Source: Pyrenochaeta sp. MPI-SDFR-AT-0127 (Eukaryota > Ascomycota > Dothideomycetes > Pleosporales > Cucurbitariaceae). Taken from it: a stretch of 64,000 nucleotides of DNA. The notes under the pieces were generated by a model that was given only the letters and a program-made list of their open reading frames with translations, made no database searches and was not told the DNA's origin. This document shows positions 1-11,278 of this stretch, in pieces (within the stretch, counting starts at the first letter, position 1; the number at the start of each line of letters is the position of its first letter). A program made the translations under genes and the position numbers. Location: contig JAGTJM010000003.1 in assembly GCA_020747015.1 (NCBI GenBank), positions 124,001 to 188,000 of the forward strand, written 5' to 3'.

Positions 1-335
1 TTAGAAACTTTTGTTATGGAGATTGTTGTACGTGAGGTGGTAAATCGAAGTCATAGATTTTTGCTGTGAGCAAGGAATGCAGGCGTAGTCCTTGTTAATG
101 AGCATGAAGAGCACCTCAGCTGAGGTCGTTTGATATTGAATTTATGGTAGATGTACCTCATATGGCTTTATGAGAAGCCATCTTCTCTTCATTCCATGCG
201 CATTGTCGATCCTTCATATTGTCTTAGATGGTATTGCCCCAGATCAGGTACTCAGCATTCCTGCTGATGCTTGCTTTCTGGTATTTCAACTTGAGTATCG
301 TACCCAGAGTCTAGTATGACCCTCCATAAGCCCGC
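1..335. other. left-edge flank, no gene seen
   Basis: No open frame with family resemblance and no tRNA-like box seen. It lies just beyond the 3' end of the TMA22 gene and probably holds that gene's 3' UTR or the flank of a gene outside the window. Confidence 0.5.
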
Positions 336-1106
336 TCAAACTACCTCAGTCTTCTTCTTCTTCTTGTCCTCAATCAACTCCACATTATCTTCGGGGACTT
401 CCTCATACTTGTCCACTAAGAATTCCAGGATATCCTCGCTCAAATCACCCTGCACTGTAATCTCTTCCCCGCCTCCTGGGATTTTCGTTACACTTGAACC
501 CGTTGCGAACTTCTTCCCAAAGTCTTTTGCTACCTTCTTGATATCGAGACCGAACGCCTCTAAACCTTGTACTGCGGTCACGTACTTCCGCTTGTTCCGC
601 TCTATACGTTTGATGAGAATCTTTGAGGCTGCACGTGTTTCGGCGGCGCGTGCTTCGGCGGTCGCAGCTTTGGCGGCTTTCTTTTGTGCGTCCTTCTCGG
701 CGCGTTTTTGGGCGTCAATGGAGAGGGCAGAAAGATTTTGTTGCAAAGTCTCTGAGCTTGTGTTAGTGAAAGAGTAGAGGAGAAAGTTTCATCGCAACTA
801 TGGAGCACTAAAGGGGCTTCATGCGACCTCATAGAGTCATTCATACCTGGCGAATATAGCTTGCTGTGCATATCTGGGTGTTCCTCCTGAAGCCATTCTT
901 CACACTTCTTCGTAGTGCCACCAAACTCGCAGTACTAAAGAGTAAGTCTGTTAGTCTTTACCTCACTCTGTAAGCGTCTCAGTGTCGTACCTACTTCTGG
1001 TGGTAAACTGCATACTGCTTGCTGTTAGATATGGGCGAATGAAACAATGGGGGTGACTCTTACCTCCACAATAGGTGATTTGTCTTGGTAAAGTTTCTGC
1101 AGACAT
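336..1106 (-). CDS. TMA22: translation machinery-associated protein 22 (DENR/DRP homologue)
   Basis: Ribosome-associated SUI1-domain protein; its family partner is Tma20/MCT-1, with which it recycles post-termination 40S subunits in the cytoplasm. I join four exons on the minus strand: 1106-1064, 1014-995, 934-847 and 751-336, giving 188 residues in frame. The N-terminal zinc-ribbon-like part has the family pattern TYCGVCSLPPEYCEFGG, assembled across three exons. The middle is a Lys/Ala-rich helix, and the C-terminal SUI1 domain holds the stretch GKKFATGSSVTK followed by GGGEEITVQGD. Exon 2 is only 20 nt, and its junctions are fixed by the conserved Cys residues. The Lys-rich tail KKKKKTEVV ends the protein. 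The start at 1106 is the first ATG in frame with the Cys motif. Confidence 0.93.
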
Positions 1107-1323
1107 CTTACCTGTGTTTGTCGTCAGTCGGTAGCTGAGAGTACAGGTGGAAGAGGAAGTCATGAAGTTGACGTTGACGCGAGAAAGCGCTTGGTGGGGC
1201 AATTCCAGCAGTATGGCGGGGTAACGTGCCAATGTCTTATCAACTGCTATGTTCACCTCAACGCTTGAAATGATCGAATCGGTCAAGTATATGTACACTA
1301 AGATGTAACTACAGGTGCAATTT

Positions 1324-3137
1324 TTACTTCATCTGATTCAGCAATATTCGAACTTTAGGCACCATCCGGATCTCAACCCAGTATCCCTTCAAAAATCTTT
1401 CCCTCAGCAGCCCTGCCAAACCATGCCACGCCACACCAACCTTCTCTGTCCAATGTGTTCCTACAGGATTCCTCCTTTTGTTCTCGTATAATATCTCGAC
1501 CGGCGAGCCACTCTTCTCCCCAGGCTTTAGTAACGTAACCCCACCGAAACCATATACGACATGCACGACTGCCCAGCTCCCAATCACCTTCTCAGGTCTT
1601 TCGGCGAGAACATAGTCGAACCTAGCCCAAAACACTGGATCGAGTAGAGCAGTTGGATCTTCTGTCTTATCATATGCCCATGTTCGCCGCTGCAATGTGG
1701 CTTGTTCTTCCAGAATATCGAGTACTGATTGAGGCCCGCTATGGTCTTGAAGAAAGCGTGTGACGCCAGTCTGGCATGCAAGGTTGTCAAAGTATACGTC
1801 GAAATGCCCTTTGTAGGGGTGGTCTAGCTCATTTTGAAGCGTATGAAGGGCCTCTCCACCCGGATAATTCAAGCTTGAGATACCTAAAATCGCTGCTGCT
1901 GCCGCGAAAGAGGCCAGGACAGACCCTACCAGAGTCAAGCTTAGAAGAGCGTAGATGATCGATTTTCCTCTTCGCATCCAGATCCAAGATGCTCCGGCAG
2001 CGGCAACACCAGTCAAACCTGGGATGATATAAATGACAAAGCGCCACTCTTTGTGTGGTAAGAAGCTGTACAACCCTACGAAGCTCAGTAGAGGAATGAG
2101 TAAGTCTACACTTCGTCTGCGAGTCGCGGCACTCAGCACAGCTACCGGAATGCAAAGTAGATATGTTACTGGGTTCAAAAGTAGCCGTGGAAGCGCATTT
2201 GCGAAATAGTAGTGCCAAGGCGATACACCCCAGTCGGCCGAATGTCCTTGAATGGTATTGTAATAAAATGCAGTCCACTCAGGCCAGATGAAAGGTGACT
2301 GCCAGAAGAACGAGTCCAGTGGCACAGTGCAAAGAAGACCAATGATCAGGCCTCCAAGCCCTGCAGGGATAATAACGCCCGTGACGGAGATGCTCTGCGT
2401 GACAAGCAGGTAAAGGGTGATAGTCCCGACTAGAATAGCTAGTTCAGAACGGAAGACAATGCCAGCAATAGTGAGGAGATACAGGCTCAAACGCTGACCT
2501 TTCGAGACATCACGACGATTCCAGGGGAGAGCGTACGCGTTGAGGAGGCAGCGTAGTGCAATGTTGCCTTGAACATGATCAGCGCTCTGCATTGCGATGG
2601 GAAGCGACTAGAACTTACTGAACACAAATGCATACATGTTCGGTAATGTCCGAGAAGCATAGTAGATAACGTGGAATTGGCTTGCTTGAAATAAGGCATA
2701 CCAGATGCCTGCACATGTTCCGAACGCTCGCTGCACGCTTCTACCAAATGCGATGAGAGCGAATGAATTAAGTAGACCAAGCACTCCTCTGACTATATTC
2801 ACATAATTAGTCTGCGCGATCCATTCCATTTAAACTGTAAAGTACCTAGCATTTGCAATTGACCTGTGGAGCTGAACAGCCCAACGAAAGGTCTCGAAAT
2901 CCCGCTTAACACCAGGGCACCGGCGAACGTTCTAGGTACGCTTCCAGGGAATGACACATGATCATAGTTTGCTGTCAGAAATTGATCGGCGTTCTCAGAT
3001 GGAATGCCATGTATCAGAATGTCGTGGATGGCCTGGATATTGAATGATTCCTCAACTTTTGTGTACGGCGAAACGAACAGGTGTATTAGAACGCAAGTCG
3101 GAATGAGGAGGTAGAACGGCCACGTGAGGGAAGGCAT
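1324..3137 (-). CDS. ALG12: ALG12-type dolichyl-P-Man alpha-1,6-mannosyltransferase
   Basis: ER-membrane GT22 mannosyltransferase that adds the eighth mannose to the lipid-linked N-glycan precursor, using dolichyl-phosphate mannose. Exons 3137-2846, 2792-2619 and 2567-1324 give 569 residues, a normal length. The N-terminus has the signature TKVEESFNIQAIHD, and after it YDHVSFPGSVPRTF, which are the family's luminal loop motifs. Many hydrophobic membrane segments follow, and HKEWRFVIYIIP is the conserved loop near the middle. The acceptor of intron 2 was chosen because it yields AFVFSNIALRCLL, matching the family; the alternative acceptor nearer the donor breaks frame. It is transcribed away from PFA4, with 196 bp between the two ATGs. 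Confidence 0.93.
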
Positions 3138-3333
3138 AGCATCTGTATCTCGAAGAGCTTCCGGAACTATTTGGTGACAAGATGATGACTTTGATGAAGG
3201 AGATGAAAGAAGGGTCAGCGAGCTTGAGTATGCACCCTGGTTGGGCCGGCCAATGAGGTGTCTTCCGCATCGATCCACTTGCTTGTCACCTCTCACCTGG
3301 TCCCGCGCTTGCCTCGACCACATCTCACCGGTT
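3138..3333. promoter_or_regulatory. shared ALG12/PFA4 divergent promoter region
   Basis: Only 196 bp separate the start codons of two divergent genes that both act in the secretory membrane system, so core promoter elements must overlap or share space. No clear TATA box was seen on either strand. Confidence 0.5.
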
Positions 3334-4784
3334 ATGGAGTTGGCACAACTCGCCGTGCCCTCGGTCTACGGCCTGATCATATTTCTTGGCTACCCATCAC
3401 AATGGATGTTGATGTTTCTTGAGCCAGGACCGCTTACCAAAAATGAAATCATCGCTTCGAACATTGTGCTTATATTGATCTTCATCACCTACACAAAATC
3501 CGTTTTCGTTGATCCGGGGACTATACCAAAGGATTGGGCAGAAAAGCAAGAGAGTGTAAAATTATACGGATCCGCAACAGAGAGAGAAGCAGTCGCCAAG
3601 AGTAGGAAATGGTGTCGGAAATGTGATGCTGCGAAGCCACCTAGAGCTCACCATTGTAAAGCTTGCCAAAGGTATAAAATACTCCTCCACAGTCCCTATT
3701 TCCCCCAATTATTCTTACAATTTATTATCCTTACTATGCTGGAAAACTGACAACACGAAGATGCATACCCAAAATGGACCACCACTGCCCCTGGACTGCA
3801 AACTGCGTCTCTCACACGACATTCCCACATTTCCTGCGTTTTCTCTTCTATACCACCACTGGCCTCTCCATTCTGGAATCATTTTTGTTTACACGACTCT
3901 CCCAACTCTGGTCGAGCCGTGACATGCCTGCGTATCTTGGCCCCAGCCCTTTGCAGCTCTCACACCTATTCGCTACTTTGATCGCGAACAGCATCACGTT
4001 GTTTGCAGTTGGAATTTTACTGATCAGAAATTTGTGGTGTCTGGCGGTGAACACGACGACGATTGAGGGTTGGGAGATTGAAAGGCATCGCACACTTCTA
4101 AGACGGGCGCGGCACTTTGGAGGCTATTTAGAAGGCGCAGATGGAACCCAAGTGCGCATTAAGAAACAAGAATTCCCCTACGATATTGGCATTTGGTCAA
4201 ATATCGTGCATGGTATGGGCACCGCGAATCCAATATCATGGTTCAACCCGCTCGCCTCTACACCCTCTCTCGAAAGCGGATTATCATTCCCGTCAAATGG
4301 CTTCGAAGCTGCCAGCACAACCTGGCCACCTCCGGATCCTGATCGTTTGTACAGGCGCCCTGCGAAAGCAATCAATGCTGACGCATTCACGTACCAAGAC
4401 TCAAACCTATCTGCTTCAGATACTGTTGCAGCCTTTAGAGCACGACAAGCTGCAGATGAGATACGGCGACGCAGGCCATTTCTCGAACGAGCAGAAGCCA
4501 GCTTGGCGAAGCAAAGGGTTGAGCAGTGGAGTGCGGGCAATTTTGATGGAGATGGCTACGAGTATGGAGACGACGTAAGTGATGCCGAGCAGGAGGAAGC
4601 GGCAAACGAAATCCATCGTAAAGACAAACAAGAAGGCGAAGAGGGCTGGCGGAACTCCGAGGGCGAGAGGTTGGAAGATTTTGGTGTTGATCAGGAAGTG
4701 GAATTTTATGATGAGCACGAAGATGAGATACCCTTGAGCGAACTCATTGCTAGACGCCAAGCATCATCAGCGTGGGGTGTATAA
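3334..4784 (+). CDS. PFA4: palmitoyltransferase PFA4 (DHHC family)
   Basis: DHHC S-acyltransferase; yeast Pfa4 is an ER enzyme that palmitoylates chitin synthase 3. Two exons, 3334-3671 and 3761-4784, give 453 residues. Two hydrophobic segments start the protein. The Cys-rich domain reads WCRKCDAAKPPRAHHCKACQR and continues after the intron with CIPKMDHHCPW, so the single intron falls inside the zinc-binding region and the catalytic DHHC lies in exon 2. Two further membrane segments follow, then an acidic, disordered tail rich in Glu and Asp. An ATG 93 bp upstream is also in frame, but the family starts close to the first membrane segment, so 3334 is preferred. Confidence 0.93.
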
Positions 4785-5254
4785 GGGTTCATAGCCCACG
4801 CATGAAACTAATGTAGGCTCAGACATCACACTTTTAAGAAAACTATAATTGATTGAAGATGTAGCGAGTGTTGTGAGTCTTGCGCGAGCATAGAGAACAT
4901 CTAATCCAGTAATCCAGTTAAATAGAATCGAAAGGTATCGTAATCCACTTGTGTCCATTCCTAGCAGACCCTGCCAAACACCATCCCACTGCAAGATCCT
5001 AATCTTAGATTCTTCCAAATACATGATCAACCAGATTTTGCACCCCGAGGAGCCTTTTAAGAACCACCCTTCATTAGCGAATGATCCGTCCGTCATACAA
5101 TCTGAATCCAAAGTTTCATTCCATGTTCTTTCTTCTCCTCCATGTCCGCTCAATCCTGTGCTCTTGTGGTACCCAATGTGTCGTAAAGAGGGCACTCGCA
5201 GACGCCAACATGATCTGCTCCTCCTAGACTGACCATTGGAGCTCGAATCGGCAT
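4785..5254. other. convergent 3' flanks of PFA4 and HapC
   Basis: 470 bp between two convergent stop codons. A long open frame on the minus strand runs through it into HapC exon 4 but shows no family motif. I read the stretch as two 3' UTRs. Confidence 0.6.
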
Positions 5255-6313
5255 TTAATAATCGGCAGATCCGTTCCCGTTGTGGACTGTGTATCCAAAG
5301 GCAGTACCGCCGTCTTCGGCCATTTCGGAATCGCCGCTCAGTACATGCTGTTGGTTCTCTGCGCCGCCTGCGTTGGGCCCGCTTGCCCCGGCTGCATTGA
5401 ACTGCCCGGTAGGTGGCTTGTTCTGATTTGCGAGGAGGGTCTCGTACCACCAATCAATACCAATAGTTCAGATAAACGTTTTCGCCAGAGTATAGGCAAC
5501 AAAGGGAAGCAAAGGGGGAAGGGATATGAAAAAGTTTGCAGCTTACCTCCCGATAGCGAGACAGATAGATTTTCAAAGCCTCGGAGTAGTTCTCGAAACC
5601 AAGAGAAGTCATAGCAAAGAGAATGTCCTCGCCATTGACCGTTTTGCGCTTCTCCTGCTGACACTTTTCGGATGCTAGACATACAACATCAGTGGCTGCT
5701 TCGCAATTCCGCGGATTGAGACGTACCCTCGCTGGTAATGAAGGAGATGAACTCGCTGACGCACTCCTGCATGCACTCCTTGGCTTCTTTGGCTATTTTG
5801 GCATTCTCTGGCAGTGCCATTTTCATGATTCGCGCGACTGGAGCAAAGTTACGTATGTTAGCATCTGTGGAGGCATTGCTGCTTGTGCTCTTTGGCGTGG
5901 ACTGTGGCGGGGAAGTGGAGGACTGTGGAGAAGAGGACGACATGTCGCTGGCTGCACATTGGCCGTTTTTCAGGTACACAGCGACTCCGACTGGCTCGCG
6001 GCAGTTGCAGATATGCGTGATTCGACGCAGAAACGCGCGATTGGGGAGTATGTGGGCATCCAGAAACGCCCGTTGGAGCAATCCGTCGACGTGCAGATGG
6101 GAGCAAAACGATGCGCAAATCAAAACGTTAGGAAAAGGCAAGGGAAGTAGACGTACCATTGGCGATTGGAAGCCATCGGTCTTGTTCCTTGACTTCGAAT
6201 TCGTACCCGAGTCCTTGCGCTTGTGCCTCCTCAGCGTTCCTGTCCATGGGTTGCTCTTCGTCAGGCGACTGAGCTGGTTCCACACCCTCTTTTTTGGGAG
6301 GAGTCGAAGACAT
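5255..6313 (-). CDS. hapC: CCAAT-binding complex subunit HapC (NF-YB/Hap3)
   Basis: Histone-fold subunit of the CCAAT-binding complex, which pairs with HapE (NF-YC) and HapB (NF-YA) and in filamentous fungi also recruits the iron regulator HapX. Exons 6313-6157, 5837-5727, 5674-5547 and 5440-5255 give 193 residues. The core reads EQDRWLPIAN, then VARIMKMALPENAKI, ECVSEFISFITSEASEKC, KRKTVNGEDILFAM and FENYSEALKIYL, the near-invariant NF-YB fold. Intron 1 is 319 nt, far longer than its neighbours, and splits IAN from VARIMK. The tail after YRE is Gly/Asn-rich. The acceptor of the last intron could instead be 15 nt further on; I chose the one giving TLLANQNKP. Confidence 0.93.
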
Positions 6314-8339
6314 CCTTTTCTACCGGCCGCGTGCAGCAGCGAGCGTGTGCGCTGGCGGCTTGCTCAGTAATTCGTTGGCGTCCACGTCACTGCGAGACGC
6401 GATGGCTTGGCGACCAAGTATGCAACCGCCGTGTAACGAGATGTCTGACGAGGGGAGCGGTTAGCGGCATGCAGAGACAGCCTGGGATGCAGCTAAGGTA
6501 CCTACGTGGGAGCGACAGCGGAAGCAAGGCGCAAGGGAGCGCAAACTGCTCCTGCTTTTGGCCGGCGGGGGATGCGCAGCTGGGGCGGGCCGAGTAGCAC
6601 TCGTGAAGGAGAGGGCAGGGGCGGATTCACGGGTTTGGCAGGCGCGACCTCAATCGAGGCAGTCGCGACACAGAACAGTGAAGGCCGCCGTCACGGGCCG
6701 GGCGTCGTGTGCAACGGTGACGGTGGAGCTACCACGGCGTCTTTGGGAGTGGCGGTGGGACGGTATGCAGGCGTCAGAGCTAGCAGGCGGTGGCCGGGGG
6801 GAGTGAACAGATGGCTCGGTGGGTGGAGAGCAGGCGTCGGTGTTGTCAATCAAGCTCACGAGCGATGCTTTCGTCGCAGGTCGTTCGGCAACAATGACGC
6901 GCCCAGCCAATAGGAGCGCGCGCCACTTGGAGAGCTTCACGAAGCTTGGACGCGCGATAGCGTGAAGCGTGGGCACGAATCGCAGCAGAGCAGTGATTTT
7001 CGCAACGAGAGCGAATCGAAGGGTGAGGAAGGGAAATGGATCGAGTGCGGCCCAGTCAGACGAGCGCATTTCTTTTTTTGGCTCTGCTGCTCCGCCCGGG
7101 CCGCACCGCCCACCATCATGGAATTGCTCGCTGCCTGGCTTCACTTGGACGGGCGAACCGGTTCAACAGCATCTTAGAAGACCCGTCCCGTCTTTTTCGT
7201 CGAACCCGTCACAGCACCGCCAACACTAAGCAGCGCAGTCTGCTCGCGCCAGTCGGGCACAGGGCGATCATGCATGCAAGTGGGCACCCCGCGCAGCTAT
7301 CATTCGGCTGCCCTACACCCAGCTGCTCTTTTCTCCCATTGGCGAAGCACCCACAAGTAACTCGGACTTTGGTGTGATTCTGCCATGTCCCATCTCCCCT
7401 TACTCATAGCTGATGAGGGGTAGGCTGAACACGGGCAGCCTACAGACCTCAGGGGCCCAGCTGTCATTGCAGCCCTGGATTGCTTTTTTGCCGTGCGTTG
7501 TTCACGCCTTTCGGCCATGATCCTGGCCTTATGCCAACGTGTTCAGCGACCTCGCCCATGGCCTGGTCGTTCCTGCCTTGGGCTATATTGCATCCAGCCT
7601 CACCCTCTTGTCATCGCCATTTCAATGACTGACGTTGTGCTCAACCACTCATCGTCCTGCCCTCTGCCGTTCGCCGTCGTCTGCTGTCCTGTTGTTGGTA
7701 CCCTATGAGCTGCATGTCCATATTCGCGGGATGCATATGCAGGAATGGGCGTCGATCTGACTGCCTGACCGCCAACTCACCTCGCAGATGACCAGCCAAG
7801 CCTAATGCATCCAGGAGAGCGGCACGGCCTTCCACTATGCAACCTTCGTACGCGTGCGCCAAAGCAAAGGACCCCTGCGAATCCTACTTGTTCGTATATA
7901 GTGGAAAGTGCATTAAAGATGTCTAGTCAACCACCAAACAATGTCGTACCCCTGGCCTAGGGTCGTACTAAGCGTTCTAAGACATTCTCGAAGGCCCAAA
8001 TCTCGTGCCCCATGGCAAAGGCCGCACACACTCTAGCAGCTTTCGTGCACTCTATCAGTGGCACACAAGACACACCAGGTCATGGTGATCTCCACTGCAC
8101 AATGACATCAACCAAGTCCACCGAAAGATGGACATGTCTCGTTTGCGTGGGTTTAATGAAGCGGTGCCAGACAGCCACCCTATCGACTGAACTTCAAGTC
8201 TGTCTTCGAGTCCACCTCCTTCCTTGCCTCATTTCATGTTCCATTGCATAGTTCCTTGTGGTTTGATCATACGTCGTATGTCTTGCCCGACCAAAGACTC
8301 ACTACATGAATAGCACTTGCCACATGCTCTTAATACATT
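6314..8339. other. 2-kb gene-free stretch upstream of HapC
   Basis: GC-rich between about 6400 and 7150, then mixed. Several open frames up to 164 codons overlap one another on both strands without recognisable motifs. A long upstream region is common for fungal transcription factor genes and may hold the HapC promoter and 5' UTR. I see no supported gene. Confidence 0.5.
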
Positions 8340-8996
8340 CTATTGCGGCTGTTGAACAACTTGCACATTGTTCTTCTTCTGTTGGAGCACAGTCAGCCAC
8401 CTACTCAACCGCTCGGCACAAGTACGATGCAGTACAGGGCGGGAGAGAAAGTCAGACACTCACCTTCCATTTCTCCATCTCATCTTGCTTCGACTTGTAC
8501 TGCTTCACTAGCTCTTCAAGTGCCTTTTTCAAGCCATCTGCATTCGTCTGCAGGATGGGCACAACTTCTTTGACTGTTCGTTCTGTTAAGACGCCATTAA
8601 TCATGCGGAAGCATTTCCTATCCCCTGATAAAGGCTCCAGAGTCTCCAAGACAAGTCTAATGTACGTCAGTGCTGAAGATGGTGTAAATCAAGACTAGGC
8701 GGTGAAGGATACGACGAAGTAGAAACATATCATGAGCGCATGCAGGATGCATCTGGAGCGAAAGGCGGTGTATCCGCAATATGGAAATTTTGGCTAAACT
8801 GCAGGATGCGGAAACTTACTTGTGCTCTTCTGTTTCCTGCTCGATGTCGCCAATCTTCTGGGCAATGGTTTGTAGGGTGTTTTTGTAATTCTGGTAGGTA
8901 GTTTGAAGCTCTAGACACAATTAGTGCCAAGGTGAAAATACATGATAGTTTTGAGTCCGTGCCTTGCTGTTTCTTCAACTGTGCTTGTGAGGCCAT
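8340..8996 (-). CDS. PFD2: prefoldin subunit 2 (beta-type)
   Basis: Beta-type subunit of the cytosolic prefoldin hexamer, which hands nascent actin and tubulin to the CCT chaperonin. Exons 8996-8963, 8910-8820, 8656-8464 and 8378-8340 give 118 residues. Two coiled coils flank the conserved centre ETLEPLSGDRKCFRMINGV, followed by LTERTVKEVVPIL; the end is KKNNVQVVQQPQ. Intron 1 (8962-8911, 52 nt) starts with GC instead of GT: no GT donor in exon 1 keeps the frame into ELQTTYQNYKNTL, and the intron has a normal CTAAT branch region and TAG acceptor. Divergent from CMC2. Confidence 0.92.
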
Positions 8997-9369
8997 CTCG
9001 AAAGATTCAGTGTGCTCCGACTGTTCTTGGCCTGATTTGATCTTCAATATGGCGGCGGAGGTTTCGAGGCTGTGAAAGCTTTTCTGCGATCGCTTTTACA
9101 GGCGCTGAAAATGTCCAAATGGATTCAGATATATTCTACCGTGCTGGAATCATCTCAGAACGTACGAGTTTGGCGAGTAAGTATCTGTCGTGATATTGCG
9201 GGGAATCATGGAAAAGTGATGGAGCTCGGACGTGGTTCGCGAAATCTTGTGACTTCCCGATTTGTCTAAAAGCGCTCCATCTCCAACCTCGAATTCACGC
9301 CACCAAAGCCTACAAGCAAGCGCCTTGTCGGTCCCTCTGCCTACGAGAAACCAATTGCGTGCTGTCAAC
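8997..9369. promoter_or_regulatory. divergent promoter region PFD2/CMC2
   Basis: 373 bp between two divergent start codons. It contains an ATG at 9111 on the plus strand followed by an open frame that does not lead into CMC2 and could act as an upstream ORF if transcription starts that far up. Confidence 0.4.
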
Positions 9370-9671
9370 ATGCATCCCCACCTACACACCGAGGAAGTTC
9401 AGAAGAGTGTGTTCACACCCCCAAGTCAAGATGGTCACTGGAGCTTGGCTGATTTGCGATAGGTTGCGCCGAGGTCGTCGCCGCACTCGACGAATGTCAC
9501 GCGCGTGGGTTTATCTGGAAAGTTACCGGTAACTGCACCGATGCGAAATACAAAGTGAACATGTGTCTACGAGGCCTTCGGCTCGAGCGGACACGGCTGA
9601 ATCGCGAGGCCGCAAAAGAGAAGAGGGAGAAGATTGAGAAGGTTTGGGCCGAGTTGGATGCAAACAAATGA
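9370..9671 (+). CDS. CMC2: COX assembly mitochondrial protein 2 (twin CX9C)
   Basis: Small intermembrane-space protein of the CMC family, imported by Mia40/Erv1 and needed for cytochrome c oxidase assembly. Two exons, 9370-9406 and 9463-9671, give 81 residues. The start MHPHLHTEE is the family signature. The two Cys pairs are C-x9-C (CAEVVAALDEC) and C-x9-C (CTDAKYKVNMC), followed by a charged helix ending in ELDANK. The intron donor at 9407 (GTGTGT) is the one that keeps the phase into the first Cys; a GT nine bases upstream does not. Confidence 0.92.
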
Positions 9672-9934
9672 TGGTACATTGGTTTAGGCAAGCACAAAAG
9701 CCTTCTATCGGCAGCCTCTGATGGCCAGAGTGCAATTGGATAATAATGTGCATTTTTGGGAGCATGGGCAGGCGTTCAGGCAAAGGGACACGGAAGAGCA
9801 GTGGCTCTTGTACAGCACAGCGAATACCTTCAGGCGTTACAGAGCGCAACATGTTTATGGCTGATGGTGTAAGTGAGTATCATTACACGAGCAGACCGGC
9901 CCTGTGTGAGCCGCTACCTACCACCGAACTATCA

Positions 9935-11278
9935 CTACTCATCATCATCCGAGTCTCCACTTGAGCGGCCTGCCAGTGGGGTGGTCCCCAAACTGTCCAA
10001 GCCTCTCTCTGTTATCAATCTTCCTCCTTCAGTGCCATTCGAAGGGAGTGCAGGAAGGCCTGCCTCCTGGCGCAACTTCTCATATTCGTCGCCCGTCTTC
10101 TGCAACTGCTCCTGGAGGTACTTCTTCCTCTCCTCAATCCTGACCTTATCGTCTTTGAGCTCATGTAGCTTTTGTAAAATAATATCCTTCCTTTGTCTCT
10201 TGGTCTGCATATCTATTGATAGAGCTTCCAAGATTTGATCTAGATCCGGCAAGGGTGCCATCCTCGGCGGTGTCTTCGTACCATCCTCCTCATCTTCGAT
10301 CTTCTGACCGTATCTGCCTGCGCGTGCTTGGGCTGCGGCAAATGCAGCGTTCCTTTCCTCGTCTGAATCATTTGAGCCATCATCTTCTGAGCCCTCTGCA
10401 TCGTTAATGAGCTCCGCCATTTCCTGGCGCCGTCTCCGCTGTGCTTCCCGCTCAGATTTGCGACCAAGTGATATCTTGCCATCTTCAACGAAATCATCGA
10501 AACCTTCTGCTATATCCTCATCGTCGTGTATCAACCGTGTCTCGGCATACTTCTCTTTTGGCCGTACCGAGATTTCGTTTCTCCTCTGCCTAAATTCATC
10601 TTCTCCTTCATCGTCTGATGCCCATGATCGGTCGTCTTCGTCGTCAAGTGCACTCTCCTGCTGCGCCAGCCTTTTCCGTCGCGCTTTCTTCTCTTGTATT
10701 TCGGCTTCAGTGGGAATTGCGGATGCATACTCAAGAGGTGCGATAGGACCGAACTTGGACGCGATGTCGAGCGCTCGAGATTCCTCCAGCTCCTCCAAGG
10801 ATACCTTCAAATCCCTGGGAGTCGAAGGTGTAGAGTTGCGTAGTTCTGCTATGTAGTCTTTGCTGTATGAAGGTCGCTCCTCGTCTGCGGATTTAGAGAC
10901 CTCAGGAACCAGTGGTGATCGTGCGCGTAGTTGTGCGCTCTTCTCTAAGGCTATACGGCTGAGATTCGATTTCCTTGGGGTGACTACCGCCGCATCGCTA
11001 GACTCATCGCCATCATTGGCATCCTCCCCTGGGCCGAATGATATTCGGAGAGACGAGCGTTTCTTAGCCTTTCCGGTTGTTGGCCGCTTGACAACTATTT
11101 TGCCAGTTAGCACAAAATACCTACTGAGGTTAGATAGGCACCCTGGATAATTGCGGCAAGGTGAGGGCTTACCTGTAGGCTTCTGTGTCTCGTTCTGCGA
11201 ACTGTTCGCGCTGTCTGCTGAGTCGTCGTCATATGACCCAACCTTGCGTGCAACGCGCCCCGAACCTGATCTTTTCAT
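9935..11278 (-). CDS. NTR2-like spliceosome disassembly factor
   Basis: Resembles the fungal nineteen-complex-related protein 2 family; yeast Ntr2 with Ntr1 recruits the helicase Prp43 to release the excised intron lariat. Two exons, 11278-11173 and 11094-9935, give 421 residues. The family blocks visible are RSSLRISFGPGE near the N-terminus, RPSYSKDYIAELRNSTPSTP, then an acidic middle with runs of Asp and Glu, and a C-terminal coiled coil around QKLHELKDDKVRIEERKKYL. The intron is 78 nt, a multiple of three and free of stops, so retention would add 26 residues without breaking frame. An ATG 81 bp upstream is also in frame. Confidence 0.85.
   Translation of the reverse strand: MKRSGSGRVARKVGSYDDDSADSANSSQNETQKPTGKPSPCRNYPGCLSNLSRYFVLTGKIVVKRPTTGKAKKRSSLRISFGPGEDANDGDESSDAAVVTPRKSNLSRIALEKSAQLRARSPLVPEVSKSADEERPSYSKDYIAELRNSTPSTPRDLKVSLEELEESRALDIASKFGPIAPLEYASAIPTEAEIQEKKARRKRLAQQESALDDEDDRSWASDDEGEDEFRQRRNEISVRPKEKYAETRLIHDDEDIAEGFDDFVEDGKISLGRKSEREAQRRRRQEMAELINDAEGSEDDGSNDSDEERNAAFAAAQARAGRYGQKIEDEEDGTKTPPRMAPLPDLDQILEALSIDMQTKRQRKDIILQKLHELKDDKVRIEERKKYLQEQLQKTGDEYEKLRQEAGLPALPSNGTEGGRLITERGLDSLGTTPLAGRSSGDSDDDE

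Noticed and set aside
4767..5453. 228-codon open frame on the minus strand
   Set aside because: It overlaps HapC exon 4 in another frame and has an Arg/Ser-rich composition typical of shadow frames.
6506..7144. GC-rich overlapping frames upstream of HapC
   Set aside because: Frames on both strands overlap, show no motif and have biased composition as expected from GC-rich sequence.
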